From G965216695 sp965216695 (lineage in GTDB: Bacteria > Pseudomonadota > Gammaproteobacteria > Pseudomonadales > Azotimanducaceae): DNA of 64,000 nt. Positions 63,252 to 64,000 of this stretch are shown here, one piece after another. The position numbers and the translations under genes are program-made. The notes under the pieces were generated by a model, which was not told the DNA's origin, did not search any database, and saw only the letters and a program-made list of their open reading frames with translations. How positions within the stretch are numbered: the stretch's first letter is position 1; each line of letters opens with the position of its first letter. The stretch is taken from NCBI GenBank assembly GCA_965216695.1, contig OZ244212.1, positions 3,038,001 through 3,102,000 on the forward strand, written 5' to 3'.

Positions 63252-64000
63252 GCGCCAGTCTCAACGGCATCCGCGTAGTCGAATACGCAGATCGCAGCGC
63301 GGTGCTGGCGGGACGGATTCTCGCTGATCTGGGCGCAGAGGTCGTTTTGATCGAGCCTCCTGCGGGTTCACCGGCACGGCATGAAGGGCCGTTTCTCGGC
63401 GGTACACCGGGATTGGAGCGCAGCTATGCGCATCTGTACTTCAATACCAACAAGCGCTCGGTGGTCCTCGATCTGGACGATTCGGCGGATCGCGACGGCT
63501 TTGTAGATCTGGTCCGTACTGCGGATGTGTTGCTCGAGACGCCCGGACCCGATTGGTTTGACGCCCGCGGCCTGGGTCCCGATAGGTTGCGCGCCGAGAA
63601 TCGGCGCTTGATTCACTGTTCGGTAACGCCGTTCGGTATCGAGTCCCCATGGAAACACTATCGCGCCAACGATCTGGTTGCCGGTGCGGCCGGCGGCTTG
63701 ATCCAGGTATCGGGATCGCCACGTGGAACGCCTGTGCAGGGTGCCGCCAAACCGTCGTACACGATGTCGGGTTTAGCTGCCGCTTCGGCAATTCTCGTGG
63801 CGTTGCATCAGCGCGATCGGGCGCAGACTTCCGGCGGAAACGGAGTACATATCGACCTGTCGCTGCAGCGCGCGACGGCGCTTGCCGTGATGCAGACAGC
63901 CAACCCGAGTCAGTGGCAATGGTACCGCCGCATCCCCCGGCGCCCGGGGTTGTCTGCGGCGCTCGAATGCCGGGACGGAAAGTTTGTTGGTCTGCTGGTG
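63248..64000 (+). CDS. CaiB/BaiF-type (family III) CoA-transferase, cut by the window end
   Basis: The frame opens with GTG at 63248 (GTGA overlap with the MaoC gene) and runs to the edge without a stop, 251 codons seen of a family that is usually about 400. The protein starts VSASLNGIRVVEYADRSA, has the family-III opening ILADLGAEVVLIEPP, then FNTNKRSVVLDLDD, and ITP-like VTPFGIESPW...NDLVAGAAGGL. Family III enzymes move CoA between carboxylic acids through an Asp. It follows the carboxylase, nitroreductase and hydratase as the fourth gene of the run. Donor and acceptor acids are unknown. Confidence 0.88.
   Translation, partial: MSASLNGIRVVEYADRSAVLAGRILADLGAEVVLIEPPAGSPARHEGPFLGGTPGLERSYAHLYFNTNKRSVVLDLDDSADRDGFVDLVRTADVLLETPGPDWFDARGLGPDRLRAENRRLIHCSVTPFGIESPWKHYRANDLVAGAAGGLIQVSGSPRGTPVQGAAKPSYTMSGLAAASAILVALHQRDRAQTSGGNGVHIDLSLQRATALAVMQTANPSQWQWYRRIPRRPGLSAALECRDGKFVGLLV

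Overview
This is a high-GC (visibly near 60%) chromosomal stretch from a Gram-negative bacterium. Most likely it is a gammaproteobacterium of the Xanthomonadales/Steroidobacter/Woeseia kind. That placement is an inference from gene content: four TonB-dependent receptors, one of them of the Caulobacter type beside a halogenase-SapC-cupin block; a sigma factor operon ending in DUF3106; a ToxR/CadC-like regulator with TPRs; and many outer-membrane beta-barrels. I see no rRNA, tRNA, CRISPR array, insertion sequence, integrase or phage gene, so it reads as an ordinary chromosome with several accessory blocks. No gap between genes exceeds about 300 bases.

Layout. 0.1-6.2 kb: an anchored unknown protein, a membrane-bound winged-helix/TPR regulator, a small lipoprotein, TonB receptor 1 and a small OmpW/OmpA-like barrel. 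6.5-12.3 kb: a thioesterase facing an operon of E1-alpha, E1-beta and an acyl-CoA synthetase, then an MFS exporter. 12.3-17.7 kb: a secreted 11-residue-repeat protein whose stop codon overlaps that of an autotransporter-like barrel, a large DUF4382 lipoprotein, and a four-gene ECF sigma operon. 17.8-34.0 kb: a beta-glucan or beta-glucoside utilisation locus, with a GPH sugar symporter, LacI regulator, GH3, a clan GH-A hydrolase, a second GH3, TonB receptor 2, flavin halogenase, SapC, a JmjC-like cupin and a second flavin halogenase. 34.0-35.9 kb: a Baeyer-Villiger type monooxygenase. 36.2-45.1 kb: two ECF-like sigma factors of the kinase-linked type. One is overlapped by a 1402-residue membrane Ser/Thr kinase and followed by an exported receiver-like protein and a beta-barrel. 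The other is followed by a small membrane-anchored protein. A HAF-repeat exported protein ends the block. 45.3-52.5 kb: TonB receptors 3 and 4 around an adrenodoxin-reductase-like flavoprotein. 52.6-64 kb: a caspase-fold-like orphan, then mostly acyl-CoA and small-molecule enzymes: two VOC proteins, PPOX-like protein, threonine aldolase, two MaoC-type hydratases, methyltransferase, single-chain acyl-CoA carboxylase, nitroreductase and a CoA-transferase cut by the window edge.

How the parts fit. The glucan locus is tied together by a 12-16 bp palindrome (core GACAACGTTGTC) that overlaps the -35 of three promoters: before the symporter, before the first GH3 and before TonB receptor 2. The last promoter lies inside the end of the second GH3 gene and carries two operators 42 bp apart, four helical turns. 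The receptor would import oligosaccharide, the GH enzymes would cut it, the symporter would take up sugar, and LacI would sense it. The halogenase-SapC-cupin genes follow a strong terminator, and their role is not known. The sigma-kinase-receiver-barrel set at 36-42.6 kb looks like an envelope-signalling module and is the most interesting candidate for an undescribed system here.
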